64,000 bases of DNA from Chalciporus piperatus (taxonomy: Eukaryota > Basidiomycota > Agaricomycetes > Boletales > Boletaceae), in contig JBBPTG010000108.1 in the NCBI GenBank assembly GCA_038093975.1, positions 23,162 to 87,161 of the forward strand. The letters are read 5' to 3'. The notes beneath the pieces are model-generated. The model worked only from the letters and a program-made list of their open reading frames with translations, made no database searches and was not told the DNA's origin. The position numbers and the translations under genes were made by a program. Numbering within the stretch: the stretch's first letter is position 1; the number at the start of each line of letters is the position of its first letter. Below, piece by piece: positions 22,911-34,047 of this stretch.

Positions 22911-25900
22911 CGTTGGAACAATGACTGAGTTATGATGCAAGGGTCGGGTTCAGGTTCAGAGTGTATACCCACCGATACCCGCATATTTATATCCATCCGT
23001 ATATCCTAGCTTCTTGCATGTTGGACTGGCTGATAGGTTGATCCTTAATCATGAGCTAGAGAACGATCTTGGATCGGCCTGGTCGCCGCGGCCTTTCCCC
23101 AGGTTATCAACTGCAAGCAAACTGCAAGGATTGGTCTCCTCAACAAACCTTGAAAAGGGAATTCTCGGACTTGGAAATGTTAATGATCCATGACTCTCAT
23201 CTGGCCGGTGAGTGAATTCTGTCGTCCACACATGAAGCAGACACGGTGTGATCCAAGTGCCATGATCACAACTTCAGGGCCTTTTCTATGATGTCCATTC
23301 TATGACCACATTCCTCGGCCGGCGTTCTAGCGTGATTCCAAAGCCACCTTGAGCTATGCCTCAGCTTCAACGTTCCCACTCGAGTGCCCTTCCCCATAGA
23401 GCACACTGACACAGCGACATTATGAGCCAAACCACGCTATCCAAACGTCATTTTAATCGCTGCATGGACATTCTTCATCGTTCAATGTCAATGTCAAGAA
23501 CCCCCTTACCCTCCCAATCGGTTTGTCTCGCTGCTCTTCCAGCACCTCGGCACTGCTGATTAATGTGTCTGTATCTAAGGCAGCGCCTCAATAAAGGATG
23601 TATCACTTTAACTGAGTTTAACGTTGGAATATGTTTTCCAGAAATCGTGTGTTTTTCTAGCGTTTAGATCTCACCAGTACTCGGGATCTCAACGCTGCTG
23701 TGCCCTAACGTCGATATAACTGACTGGTACGAAGTCGACAAAGCCTGTAATTCGCAACTTGAAGCTCTCATCTCGGTGGCGCTTACCCTGCTAGCGATCA
23801 TCCTGGAAGGCATGGGGAATTTCAGTGGCTTACCGTCACTACTCTGCGAAATCACCGCCCCCCACACTCCACCGTGGAGTATGCAACGCACTTTTTGATC
23901 TCGTCCACTGGGGTTCTGAACACCACCGTGGTATCGTACCAACAGCATACTCTCCTGTGGTTGGTCCAATTGCTTACAATGAAAGTGACTTCGTGTCAAA
24001 GTGCGCCGAGCGTTAATGTCGTTGGTTATATGTTAGCACAATCGATTGATGGAACGAAATCACTGGAGGATCAGGGACATCAAGCTCAGATGCTGCTAGT
24101 GGGAGAAAATTTCGCTCACCATACGTTAGAGCGAGCGTTTTTTAGGAGCATAGTAGAATTCTTGGGAACTGTGCGTACATTTGCCAGTGGTTCAGAAATG
24201 ACTCTAAGAGTGACCTCTGACACACAGTATCTTCGATCAGGTTATGCGGCAAACCCTCAGAACATTACCTCCTCCATGCTGACGCCCATCACTGGCGTCC
24301 AGACGGTTACCACCATGGGATGGCCGTTCAAAAACGCGACACACGCTTACCCCCTCGTCTTCATCACTTTGAATCCCATCAAGACTTATGTGGCAATCTA
24401 TTTCGCGATCCGTCCTGCTCAGGGTACGAGAGCGTGCGAACCCAGGACCCCCCCCCCAGCCTGCTCGCGGAGAATGTACCTGCTAAAGGAATGATGCAAC
24501 GAACCCAATCCACCTCATCGTCGCATCCGCCCCAGAGAAGTTGGCTCCAGGGACGAGCATCAAGGATGAGAATGATTTCTGGAAACAGTACGACGAGACG
24601 GCTGTATCATTCAACGGTAGAACGACGAGAACCGGGAGGTGACAGGCGGGGGCTGCCAGTGATCGGGGAGTCGACGGTCAGCACTTCCTCGGTCGGCTCT
24701 TGGGCTAATGACGAATGACCGAGTGAGTTGTCATCAGGGCCAGGTTCTGTCGTGCTGTCGTATGTCAAAACGAACATGCGAGCACTGATCCGAGTCCGAG
24801 TCGGTGTAAAACTCAGGCTCAAACTTGAACACTGTGGCGTCATTCCCGTACTTACCGGGGCCGTCGGGTCTGAGTCGGGATTCAGGAACAAGACAGTGGG
24901 GACCCACTTACTGCAGCCGCTACTGGCTTCAGGGGCGTTAAGTAGTGAAACACATTTCAAGTCTTACTTATTCCCTTCGTCCTTTCGGACTAGCGCAGGT
25001 ACCAAGTCCAACAGGACTTGCCAGTCGCCAATGCGATAGATACCACAAGTACTTATAAAGCGGCGTAGGCGAAATGACTGGTAGCGATCGACAACTTGAA
25101 TGACAGGATCATTGAAAGAAAGTTCAATTAATGAATGCACTTGCTGCCGGTGGGTTTGTATTCACGCGCGCAATCACTGGCGGCTGATTGAGTTCAAAGG
25201 GAGTTCAGACGCGATGTGCAAACGCGTCCATGTTACAGTACGTACCCCGGGCTGTTGGGCGGCTGGGCTTGTCCAGTTGGAGATGTGTTGGCATTTGGAA
25301 AGATCTCGACCACCTGTCGCTGGCTTGGCACTGGGCAGGGAGGAGGAAATGACTCGGATATCGTCGCTCCGACCAACGCGGGATATTACAGTCATTCAGC
25401 CAGGGACGAACGTTCAAACGTTCACGCTCGTGACCCTCGTGACATGAGTTTTACGACGGCCGCCGTAGCGGAACCTGAAGCTGAAGGCCATATAGCGCAT
25501 CAATCAAGCATCTGGTGACACATGATGTCACTTGAAGATTATCGGAATTAGTTTCTCATTGGTGGCTGGGGAAAGGATCCCCACTAGTGACTAATACTTG
25601 GTACTACTACATTCACGTTTGGATTCAAAGTTTGGTTCGTTAGACGATTAGGAATCAAAGAACGCGCAGCGAGCGCATAGCGCTGGGGAATTATAATGTT
25701 GCAAAAAATGGTCAAGAACAGATTGAAGGGGGGGATATGGTGGTGTTGATGTGTGAGTATTAGAGAACGGGCGTGGGGGTAAACATATGAAAGGTATGGA
25801 GCAGTGACGGAACAATGAAATAAGTACGCAGTCGGGTGAGCAAGTCTGTAGAGATGTGTAGGAAGAGGGACGCATCCGGTGCGGTCAAAGGCGGAAAGAA

Positions 25901-25993
25901 AACATGTACCTGAATAGTATATGATATATTATACAATACGCACGTTTGAGTGACCCTCTTGGTGTTCGTTGTGTTGGAAGAGAATGGAGGGGG
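22911..25993. other. Three-kilobase gene-poor stretch
   Basis: Apart from the doubtful frame at 23874-24718, I see no gene. Open frames are short, mutually overlapping and without recognisable motifs. The last few hundred bases (25650-25990) probably include the 3' untranslated region of the minus-strand gene that ends at 25994. Confidence 0.5.
23874..24718 (+). pseudogene. Possible degenerate gene, two overlapping frames
   Basis: One frame (23874-24494) contains a hydrophobic segment near its end (YPLVFITLNPIKTYVAIYF). A second frame (24320-24718) continues as a Ser/Thr/Arg-rich tail ending TVSTSSVGSWANDE. They could be read as one protein only with a shift near a run of nine C at about 24450-24460, or with an intron ending there. 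The shape (helical segment plus Ser-rich tail) recalls fungal multi-pass membrane proteins, but I do not recognise the family. I treat it as a possible relic. Confidence 0.2.
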
Positions 25994-27089
25994 TCATGCG
26001 ACGCCGCCAATCTCGATGAAGCTGCGCCAGTTCCAAGACGATGTATCCTCGTCCTTGTTGAAGTCGATGAAACTCTTGAGAGGGAACCAACCCTCGATGG
26101 TGCTCCTCCGTTTCCGTCCTGGACGAGGAGACTTGGACTGAGAGGAGGACACACGCTTACGCGGGAGGGTAGGACTGATAGCATCAGCCTCGTCCTCGAC
26201 ATCTGCGAAAGAGCTCTGGTCCTCGATGACGATCTGGGGTGGGGTGGGTTTGGAGGCAGAGGGGGGATTAGACTTGCTCGTCCTCGTTGCATTTTCGTCT
26301 TCATCGTCACTCAAGTCCATAAAGTTGTTTCGTAAGCTAGACCGCGTGATGCGGTTAGGAGCACGCGAGCGACCTTCAAGGCAAGCGAGTGCGTCCATCC
26401 GACTCTTACGACGATCGCGAGAACTGATGGATGCTGAACGTAATGAAGATGGGTTGCTCGTGCGACCAGACGGGGAGAGCAACGCGCTGGGGAGGGTAGG
26501 GGCGGAATGCGATGCCTTGTGTGATGAGAACGTTGATGCGGCGGGCGAAGAAAGTACGGAAGACGGTGATTGGGAGGTGATAGGAAGTTCAGGTAACGTT
26601 GAAGAGGGGGCAGGCTTGGGAGAAGGGAGATTCCGCAACGACTCTTTCGAGGAACGGCGGTGAGTATGTACCGGCGGAGTCGGGGGAGACATAATCAACT
26701 TCATCGGTTTTTCGTTTCGTCTGTTCCAACCAAAAGGAGAGAAAACAAAGAGATGGTGTCGTAATGAGCTCATTATGTAAGGCACGGAGACGAGAATGAA
26801 AAACAACATACGAGAGGTCGTAAGTAGAGTTGACATTGGCGGTGCAAATCCAACTTGTGGACTTGGAAAGGGTGGAAGGAAGTTTCCGCCGGTGAGTTGT
26901 TGTCGTAGACCGGTGGTCTGCGAGATCGAGGTAGAGGAAAGAAGAATTGAATTCGACTGTGTCTCTTTTGCTTGGTTGGATGGTGAAGTAGAACACAGAA
27001 CCGTCGTCGTTGGGAGTTGGTTGAGACGACGGGGGTGGAGCGGATCTGGACGGAGACTCCTCGACAGGACTGCGAGACGATGAGCCCAT
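25994..27089 (-). CDS. Small disordered fungal protein with conserved-looking C-terminus, 2 exons
   Basis: Exons 27089-26812 and 26720-25994 join in phase 2 across a 91-nt intron, giving 334 residues. An in-frame ATG at 27143 would add 18. The protein is Ser/Pro-rich and has no catalytic motif. The C-terminus is dense and ordered-looking: KRRSTIEGWFPLKSFIDF followed by SSWNWRSFIEIGGVA. I believe such WFPLKSFID...WNWRSFIE endings recur in basidiomycete proteins, but I cannot name the family or function. An acidic stretch (MDLSDDEDENA) sits in the middle. Exon 1 contains a hydrophobic-aromatic run (VFYFTIQP, FLYLDLADH) that may form a short beta unit. Confidence 0.7.
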
Positions 27090-27143
27090 GCATCGCTCGG
27101 CCAGCAAGCCCCAAGTGAAGAGAGGAGAATATGATGGATGCAT

Positions 27144-30100
27144 GATCAGCTGCGAGAACAGTACAGAGTGCCAGCAACAGAGGTAACTCGCACTGGAAGT
27201 TAGGCACGGATGAGGAGGACCTGTGCCAGTGGTGCTTTATATCTGTGACATCAAGTCAAAGTTTAATTTTTCTTCATTTGTCCAACCTTCACAGACCTTC
27301 ACATGTTCACACAATTGGAGCCAACTCCGGTCCAGGGTCAGCGCATGCCACCAAAGATTCTCACATTTATTTGCTGATGCGGAGCCGAGATCTTCAGATC
27401 GTAAAGCAAAGCACCCATAGCTCCGTTGTCCTGGTCTCTACTTACCAGGTACACGTAGGCTTTGTTGAACAGTTGGGGGAACAAGTACTAAGACTGGTAG
27501 TGCGTTGTGTGCCAAGAGGCGATTTGTGTCAGATCTCCAAAGTATCATATGACGCATCCACAGGGTCACCGGCACCCACTGCAACTAATAGTGGCACCAT
27601 CCCTAGATTTGTCGCTCTCTTCGCTGTGCTCAGCGTGTAATATGCCTTACACGTTTCCGAAACGTGTTTCTCCGAAGTCTTCGGCAGGTCGTCATGACGA
27701 TTGGGCACTTTGACGTTGCTCTGACGTGCATGACTCGGACATGCACCTGCCAGCACCTGCCATACTTAGTGGAACTCTTCCAGTGAGTCTAACATCGTCT
27801 CATCGGAGTAGAACTAATTTCGTGCGGCATGCGCACTGCGGAACTGCGACGGGTTTGCGAACGCACAGGAATATACGCTGGGTGTGTCTCCGCGAGCGCG
27901 AACCAGTCAACAGCTATGATATCGCCGGTGCAATGCGAAAACATTCTCCCAACTCTCTTCCGCGGTCTCGGCTTCCCCACATGCTCGGCGTGATTTCTAC
28001 TATCCGAACGATGTAACCCACCTGCCAGACTCACTCCAGTGCTTCTCTCGCAGTCTAAGGTACAGCTGCGACACGGTCTCACATGGCGCGCGGTCCTGAG
28101 CTTGACGGCCCGTGTCACAATTAGTGAGTCACTTTGACTGGCACAGAAGCGTTGATAGATGCATTGTGGCGAAGTTTTTTGACGTACTTGAATCAACTTC
28201 CATAGGCACTCCTGTTTCCAAATTCTCAGAGATCCTCGACATGAGGCACACATTGTCGCACGGTATGCATCTTGGTTGTTCCCGATAAGCAGTTGATTAA
28301 TGACCCGCAGGTATCAGGACAGGAAGTGAACTCCCTCTCGGGTTATATTCGACCCCTAGGCTGTCTAACGCAGACGGCGATCTGTATGCTCGTCTCGCGG
28401 TGATCAACACTATCATTTGATAGTAAGCTTAAGACAGTTCTGCTATCACACGGATGATTTTCTGGACTCGAATTCGGATGTGTAGGATCTTCATTTCTCC
28501 AGATGTGACAGCACAGCGTGTTTCACCGGCGCGATGCTGGCCACTCCGTGCCGAAGGGTTGTTTTTCACCCTCGAAGGGCACGCGCGTAGCGCATGGCGG
28601 CTTTTCGCACAAACTCGCCTTTTGTCTCTCACATACGCATCCCCCTTCTTGCAATGAGGCTTCTTTGGGGCTGTCATGCGGCTCCCACTTACGCCGTGAC
28701 GATCAATATGCGCTAATCATCGACGAACAAACTCATGTATCACAACGACTCCAAACACGCGGAACCACCGTCGCTCTTCTAGAGAAGCTCCCCTCAAATC
28801 CATCGACCAATAATGTGACGCGGTTGATGTCGGCATGCGGTAATCGCCCGAAACGATCGTCCCCCACCTCGTTTTCGCCGTACAATGGAGAACTATTGTT
28901 CGACGTATTTGTAAAGGTACCTCGGCTGAGGCTAAATGAAGTTTGAAACGCGCTTCCCCTACTCCTGATATGACTGATGCGACCGCCTGACTTCAGCCAT
29001 TGTTGGAGTCCCGCTCAACAATACCGAAGTCGTTGTGGTTGCCTTCATTTACATCTAGGTTCCCGCGCTCAAGAACAGAAACTGTCGTTCCTTCATTCTA
29101 GCTACCGCACTACACCTCGTTTCCCGTCTACCGACACCGGTGACTGACAGATCTCGGCGATAGCACCGCCCAACGCGCGCCCCAACTCCTATATGTAGAT
29201 GTAAGTAAAGTAATCAATCAACTCATCAATGTTCCAAAATAGCACGCCGCCGGTCATCTTTCACACGATCAAGTTGCTTTTTTCGAGCACAATGGGGAAC
29301 ACTTTGACGTTTGTCATTGTCAAAAAATACGAACTTCCCCCGGTTGTTCGCAACCCGAGATCAGTGGGCGCTTGTGGGTTTACGGGAGGGTTGGCACATT
29401 GCTCGGTCGAGTGGTCATCCGTCTCCCATCTGGGGTTAAATTGAAGGTACGTACGTAGGTAATACTTTATTTCAAAACCTTGCTGAAGGACACGTCACTT
29501 GGACACGAGTCTCGCCCGTTCAGCGCTCCTCAACGTGTTTCTCTTGATCGTTAGACCAGGAACGACGACGACTGGTCGTAATTCCCTCTTTCAGCATGTA
29601 CGCACCATGACAGTGGTTCCTGCTGTGCAGTGTTGTGTATACCGAACCCTCGGTTTGGAGCCAGCTCGGTGCCAAGTTCAAGTTTCAACACGATGAAACC
29701 TACAATCCGAGGTCCCGAGGGCACGAGTCGGTGCCGATCTCGATATTTCACCGGTTGTTTTCAGGACTTTGGGCAGCCCTGAGGCCTGAATAATGGGTTG
29801 GGCGTCGTCAGCTGGTGCTGCTGTTCCCGTGCGCCATAACTGTATGCTCACGACACACACATAGGTGACTGGCACGGGCTGACGCAGCACTACTAGTACT
29901 CTGGTATCGATGGATATGCGAGATCGGTCTGACCCCCATGCGTGCTTCTATCGGTTCCCTGCTTGGCCTGCTCGTGGGCTGGGGCATCACGTTGACGTCG
30001 GCCATGATTTTCGGGCGCCAACAGTCGAGTGAGTAAGTTGTTATAACACGACCGAGTCAGGCACTAACTGGAACATTTAGGTGGCTTCATGGCCCTTCTG

Positions 30101-30852
30101 ACTAGACGGGGCATGCGGGCGGTGGGCGGTTAAGTCGATCAGACTATCTAACTCCATACACAAGGTAGCGACAGCACCAGCGGTGTCGATGGAAGCGAGC
30201 CTGTTCATGGAATGATATGGTCCCTTGACTCATTTACTTCCCTCGGTTCCATAGTTGCTCATGAGCGAGGCCGTATCGATGTTGGTCGGTGCGTTGAAAT
30301 TCCGCCGCATGAAAGACAACAGAATGCAAAATGCAAGGGTCGGGAACACAGGAGAACTGAGCCGTGGACACGATAGTCGATTTGCCTGAATCCGATGCAC
30401 AGACTCTGGCAAGTCGACTATCGTTGAACATGGTACCGCTCATTCAGGCGAATGTCTCAGAAATCTTGCTCCCAGCAAGCTCACTCAGGTATATTTGCTT
30501 ACGCAGTTGCGGGTATCCTTGCCAGCGATGGCGAGCACGGACGCACTTGGAGTCTGCCCCTCGCCATGAATCCTAGTCCGACAGACAGGGCCCTCTGTCC
30601 TTGAGACAGATTATACCACCATTGCAAGATGCGAATTCAAGTAAAACGTGTGAAGCCGTGCGGATGTGTGTATATGCACGAGCAGCATCTATTACCATGT
30701 AAGTTAACAAAAACTGCCACGACCGTTGTCATATCATCTAGTAAAGTATCTATGCATATAGACAGCATCCTGCGAGAGTGAGAGATCAAGGACGAAGGGG
30801 AATTAAATCCAGAGCGGGTGCTGGTATCAACCAAGAGCAAAGACTGGGCGTT
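27144..30852. other. Gene-poor stretch of about 3.7 kb
   Basis: No gene can be defended. Many short frames occur on both strands, none over 155 codons and none with recognisable domains. A spliced relic may exist at about 29900-30132 (separate entry). No terminal repeats, transposase or reverse-transcriptase motifs were seen. It may be decayed duplicated sequence. Confidence 0.5.
29917..30132 (+). pseudogene. Possible 3' remnant of a spliced gene
   Basis: A frame with a hydrophobic run (IGSLLGLLVGWGITL) reaches a good donor (GTGAGT at about 30030). This is followed by a textbook branch-like CTAAC (about 30064) and a TTTAG acceptor; the next frame ends LLTRRGMRAVGG and a stop near 30132. No upstream exons can be linked. 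It could be the end of a decayed membrane-protein gene or chance. Confidence 0.2.
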
Positions 30853-32060
30853 TTACTTGCCACCAGTGGTGCCAAGACCCATCGCTGACTTGAAGGTGTC
30901 GTAGATCCACCATTGGAAGCCTAGAGAGGAATGGTGAGCATGACGCACGTGGGAGGGACGAAGCATGAAACTCACCGGTGAGAGTACCAATCATGAGCAC
31001 ACGGGTACCGAGACCCTTGGTGGCAAGGGCGACAGCACCGGTCTCGGACGCGATCTGGCCGATGCTCTTGCCCTTGTTAGCAGGCTTGCCCATGAGCGAG
31101 ACGATCGAGTCAGCGGGGTGAGAGACGATAGCACAAACGACACCAGCAAGGTAACCTGAGGCAAAGGTAACGCCAAGCTGGGTGGTCTTGGAGTAGGTCT
31201 CTTTGGGTTCGGGGAAGACGCGAGTGTAGAAGAGCTGGACGATCTTCTCGAAGAAGAAGAACTTGGCCATCGTGTAGGGGATCTAATTTGGCGGCGCATT
31301 TAGTCGATTGGCTAGAGGAGAGCAACCAAGACACCAACCTGACGTGACCAGAGGGGGACGATAGAACCGAAGGGGTAGCGGGTATCTGCCTTGGTTCTGC
31401 TCATCTCCTTCAAAGCAGCACCGAAAGCAACGGGGAAGGTGCCGCTAGGGCTCGTCTGGATCTTGACCTTTGCCATCTCGAAGGGGCAAAGAGCGATGTC
31501 GGCAAAGACTTCAGCGGAAGCGGAACCAGCGAGCCAGATGGCAGGCTTGTATTCATTCATCAACTCCTCACCGGCCAGGTTGCCGTACATGTCCTTGAAC
31601 ACTTCGTAGAGACCGTACTTGAACAGGCCCTGGAGGGAGTATCCGACCAAGGTAGGACCGAAACCTTTCCAGATACCGTTTTGACCCTCTTCACGGAGGA
31701 GAGTAGCAAGACCGGAGCTCAGGCCCTTGTATTTTGCGGAGTTCACCTGGCAGGGCCAAGTTAACGGGAGATGTTTTGAAATCGAAAAAGGTTGCTCGCA
31801 CCTGCATGTTACATTTTGCGAAAAAGGTTGCTCGCACCTGCATGTTACATTTTGCAACGTCGAGAGGAGTGATACCGGCGTGGGTGACACCGCAAGCAAG
31901 GAGACCACCGAGCATACACTTGGCGTAGTAGTTTGCATCGTGGGGAACGGGGCCAAGGTATCTGCAGGTTGGAACGTCAGGATGACCGGTAGAAGAACAA
32001 AGAAAGCGGCAAAGAGGCTTACCGTGCATCCCACTTTCCAGATGGAGCCAAATGCGACAT
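30853..32060 (-). CDS. MIR1: Mitochondrial phosphate carrier, 5 exons
   Basis: Inner-membrane carrier importing inorganic phosphate for oxidative phosphorylation. Exons 32060-32023, 31961-31838, 31746-31339, 31282-30976 and 30920-30853 give 314 residues, typical of the family. Three carrier repeats show signature sequences: ITPLDVAKCNMQ, CPFEMAKVKIQTSP and SHPADSIVSLMGK. The ends MSHLAPSGKWDARYLG and MGLGTTGGK also fit. The second donor is duplicated: a 36-bp tandem repeat (31784-31855) gives two identical CAG|GTGCGAG sites. Using the nearer one gives the standard protein and a 91-nt intron. Using the farther one (exon end 31802) adds 12 residues but keeps a 55-nt intron, closer to the other introns of the gene. 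Confidence 0.95.
31784..31855. repeat. 36-bp perfect tandem duplication across a splice donor
   Basis: Copies 31784-31819 and 31820-31855 are identical. On the minus strand each carries the last codons of exon 2 (KCNMQ) and the first bases of the intron, so the donor site exists twice, 36 nt apart and in frame. Confidence 0.95.
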
Positions 32061-32304
32061 GGTGAGGGTGGAAGTAGTCTACAGCGAAGAACTGGACTGT
32101 CTGTCCGTGACGAGGCTTTGGGCCGGTGGAGGATCGTTAGTGAGAAGATGCGGAAAAAAACGAGCCGCTTATTACTTACGGGCGGCGGTCGCAAACACCC
32201 GACCACAACACGGCTCGGATCGGGATCGCTCTCTCCGCTCCTCCGAAGTCCATCGTCACCTTGATTATCCTACTGATCTGTTCTAGCTCGACAACGTGCA
32301 AGCC

Positions 32305-32430
32305 TTAATCTTTCACGTCAGGCTTGTCTGGCGTGGAATGATCCATAGGCATGATATTCACGTTGGGTACAACTGCGGCAACGGTGACCCCGAGGTATAC
32401 GAAAGCGATGAGGGACGAAGGGACACTCAT
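32305..32430 (-). CDS. Possible tiny secreted peptide frame
   Basis: A 41-codon frame starting MSVPSSLIAFVYLGVTV looks like a signal peptide and is followed by a short polar tail ending DKPDVKD. No splice continuation was found. Chance is a real possibility; listed because basidiomycetes encode many small secreted proteins. Confidence 0.15.
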   Translation of the reverse strand: MSVPSSLIAFVYLGVTVAAVVPNVNIMPMDHSTPDKPDVKD

Positions 32431-34047
32431 GATGGTCAGGTGTTCAACGAAGAATAAATGACTATCTCGCATACATGTGGTTTCGCACAAGCGCGCCTTG
32501 GTGGATTCCCGCCCTAACTCGAACACGGGAGAATCGTGGCTGTGGTGCATGCCTTTCATGGTACATTAGGTTTTGGAGCACCGGATGTGTGAATTGGTTC
32601 AAGTCATAATCAATAATCGAGTGATAAGTATGCACGCCGTTTCTACCATGTACCGCTACGTGCTCGTATTTCGTTCCCCTTATCATGACCACATTGACGC
32701 AGGCTGCGAGACAAAGAAAGACGGAAAATGCGCACCAGGATACATACCCCCAGCGGAGGGTGAACGACTCTTCATCCGGACTCTTGGGTCTGCTTACTAC
32801 GGGAGACTAATGCATACCCCCATGTCGAGCGAGTCGGAAGCGTTGTGCACGAACGCAAACACACGGAAATCGAAGGGGAGGACCCAGGGACACTCCGAGA
32901 CGAGCCAGTCGATCGAAAGGACTCGAAAATACAACAGAGTGTCGCAAGGTGTTGCAAGCGGTCCGGGAATGATGGAGAACAAGGCGGACAATGCAGAAAC
33001 GTGACAGGACGTCGCAGGCCGCCGAGAATTTGCGAGGTATAGTGGAGATCAAGGGGGAGAACGACGAAACGCGTCAATCGAGGTGGGAAGAGATTGTCGA
33101 GGCTGTATGAATGAGTATTGAAGAAAATTATCAGCGAGACACAGTGGCCACAGGTGACTCACCAGGACCTTCCGCCATCCATTCCCATGGCAGTCCACAC
33201 AGACCATCCCAGAGCCGAACTAGCGAGTGCGATGACGACTCCGAGTTGAACACGCGATGTGATCGTCCCGATGCACAGACGAAGCCGCGCGACGAAACGG
33301 TCGCAGCGAGAGCTCATCAGAGCGACCGGTGAGTCGTTGAGTCCAACCGAACGACAACGGAATCGAGCAGACGCCGAGCGGAAGCGGACGAGAAGAGAAG
33401 TGTCAAGAGACGGGGGGGAGCGAAAACAACGGCCAACGAGACGGCGAACACAATTTAAATGGTACGGACAGCGAAACGAGCGACGCCGGTAGCAACTCAC
33501 GACGAGTCGAAACGAGGCCGCCAACTGACCGCAAGGGGCACGTCAGGACCAGCGGAGGAGAGGACGACCGTGATTCATATATTAGTTTCATCATTCTTTT
33601 CATGTCTTTGTACAATATCCGTACAGCTTAATGTGATCGTCTTGACTGCTCACTTAGGACAAATTCGGGGGGATGCCAATTATCTCGTTCGTCTAGATCG
33701 TCTTCCTGTGTGCCATGTGTAAACAAGGTTCCTGCCGAAAATTCGGCCATACATCTAGTTTGGTCAGAGGAACGAACCTGGATTAGGATCTGGATTCTCC
33801 GCGAGTCCAAATCCCTACACTGGCATACTTAATTACGATCGTATGTACATTCGCAAGTAAACTGTGTCCTGTGTCCCTGAAATCGTACTGGATGGAGATG
33901 CGTCGTGCAATAGATACTGCTGGCCGGCAATGCATATATACAAACCTGCCCTTGAGCCGTTGCCTGCGCTTTCCCCGAGGTCCAGTGAACCCCAAAGCTC
34001 TCTAAGAGGTTCGCATACGAATGTCGTCCGGGAATCTGGAACCTCAT
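32431..34047. other. Intergenic stretch with purine-biased strand
   Basis: From about 32830 to 33560 the plus strand is strongly enriched in G and A with many GACGA/CGAAC words, giving Arg-rich or Ser-rich shadow frames. I find no gene. The region beyond 33560 has nothing I recognise until the vWA gene stop at 34048. Confidence 0.45.

Noticed and set aside
28190..28262. A frame reading STSIGTP...FSEILD, reminiscent of the aspartic-protease active-site region
   Set aside because: The catalytic Asp-Thr-Gly is absent, the match is short, and no other protease exon is recognisable nearby; chance similarity is more likely.
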